A stretch of 64,000 nucleotides of DNA. It comes from Alcanivoracaceae bacterium. Lineage in GTDB: Bacteria > Pseudomonadota > Gammaproteobacteria > Pseudomonadales > Alcanivoracaceae. The stretch spans positions 1,002,126 through 1,066,125 of the forward strand of contig JARGPU010000001.1 in the NCBI GenBank assembly GCA_029210325.1. Direction: 5' to 3'. Numbering within the stretch: position 1 is the stretch's first letter; every line of letters begins with the position of its first letter. Shown here piece after piece: positions 63,445 to 64,000 of this stretch. The notes under the pieces are model-generated. The model did not search any database, was not told where the DNA came from, and saw only the letters and a list, made by a program, of their open reading frames with translations. The translations under genes and the position numbers were made by a program.

Positions 63445-64000
63445 TTAACCAACCGAGCCTTCGAGGCTGACCTCGAGAAGCTTGCCGGCTTCCACGGCAA
63501 ACTCCATCGGCAGTTCCCGGAACACTTCCTTGCAGAAACCATTAACAATCATGGATACCGCTTTTTCGGTATCGATGCCGCGTTGCCGGCACAGGAACAG
63601 CTGGTCGTCACTGACCTTGGAGGTAGTGGCTTCGTGTTCCAGCGTCGCCGACGGGTTGCGGCTTTCTATATAGGGGAAGGTGTGAGCGCCACACTGGTCA
63701 CCGATCAACAGTGAGTCGCACTGGGTGAAGTTGCGCGCCCCTTCCGCTCGAGGGCTGATGCGCACCAGGCCGCGATAGGTATTCTCACTGCGGCCGGCGG
63801 AAATGCCTTTGGAAATGATGGTGCTTTTGGTGTTCTTGCCCATATGGATCATTTTGGTGCCGGTGTCGGCCTGCTGGCGTCCACGGGTCAGGGCCACTGA
63901 GTAAAATTCACCTACCGAGTTATCGCCACGCAGAATCACGCTGGGGTATTTCCAGGTAATGGCCGAACCGGTCTCTACCTGAGTCCAGGAAATGTGGGCG
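63445..64000 (-). CDS. sufB: Fe-S cluster assembly protein SufB, C-terminal part
   Basis: The last 185 residues of SufB; the gene continues beyond the right edge. The frame is open to position 64000 ([18 protein letters not shown] precedes the first internal ATG). It shows [16 protein letters not shown], [33 protein letters not shown] sequence and the conserved C-terminal [18 protein letters not shown]. SufB is the scaffold where the cluster forms. Confidence 0.97.
   Translation of the reverse strand, partial: AHISWTQVETGSAITWKYPSVILRGDNSVGEFYSVALTRGRQQADTGTKMIHMGKNTKSTIISKGISAGRSENTYRGLVRISPRAEGARNFTQCDSLLIGDQCGAHTFPYIESRNPSATLEHEATTSKVSDDQLFLCRQRGIDTEKAVSMIVNGFCKEVFRELPMEFAVEAGKLLEVSLEGSVG

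Overview
The window looks like the chromosome of a marine-type gammaproteobacterium. The right-hand third (about 40.7-64 kb) is ordinary housekeeping DNA: queA-tgt-yajC-secD-secF, suhB, trmJ-cysE, iscR-iscS, a potABCD-type polyamine importer and a sufBCDS-A-T-E operon. The order and protein sequences would fit Alcanivorax or a relative, but I cannot fix the genus from sequence alone. The left 40 kb is accessory. It abuts a tRNA-Leu(CAA) gene at 40739-40824, and a P4-type tyrosine integrase lies just downstream of the tRNA 3' end. This is the classic arrangement of a genomic island; its far end is not visible.

Accessory layout: (i) 1-3.9 kb: a membrane protein running off the edge, an exported DNA/RNA non-specific nuclease, a DUF6765-like protein, a lipoprotein and a small helical protein. 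(ii) 4.3-15.6 kb: a 3502-residue exported Rhs/YD-repeat protein with a long Ig/cadherin-like front half and an AT-richer variable C-terminal tip. It is followed by a likely immunity gene and a small protein resembling EF-Tu domain III. (iii) 15.6-17.6 kb: a gene fragment, two divergently transcribed paralogues of unknown function, and a small hypothetical gene. (iv) 18.1-24.4 kb: a tightly overlapping three-gene operon of a DprA homologue, a 1554-residue HAD + ComF-like phosphoribosyltransferase + DUF559-type nuclease + RecQ-like helicase fusion, and a coiled-coil membrane-anchored protein. This is a strong candidate DNA-directed defence system. (v) 24.4-33.5 kb: a minus-strand set of mobile-element genes (RDF/'hydrolase or metal-binding' protein, YqaJ recombinase, DUF932, RadC/JAB, small proteins), with plus-strand cargo inserted among them.

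The most unusual structure is a set of integron-type gene cassettes with no integron integrase in the window. Plus-strand ORFs are separated by imperfect palindromes that start with a TAAC/GAAC core and end with a GTTRRRY-like core, which is the form of attC sites. One run begins at 27.67 kb and includes a DUF262-HEPN pair. The other runs from 33.8 to 38.75 kb, with one attC split by an IS3-family insertion and the last truncated by another IS remnant. Both runs are preceded by diverged copies of the same roughly 250-bp intergenic module. In both copies the similarity stops at a GTTAGGC/GTAATGC core exactly where the cassettes begin, so the module behaves like a duplicated attI-like or leader site.

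In the core region, iscR has an IscR-type operator in front of it and is followed by iscS only. The cluster-scaffold job appears to fall to the convergently placed suf operon. The pot genes overlap head to tail and end in a strong terminator.
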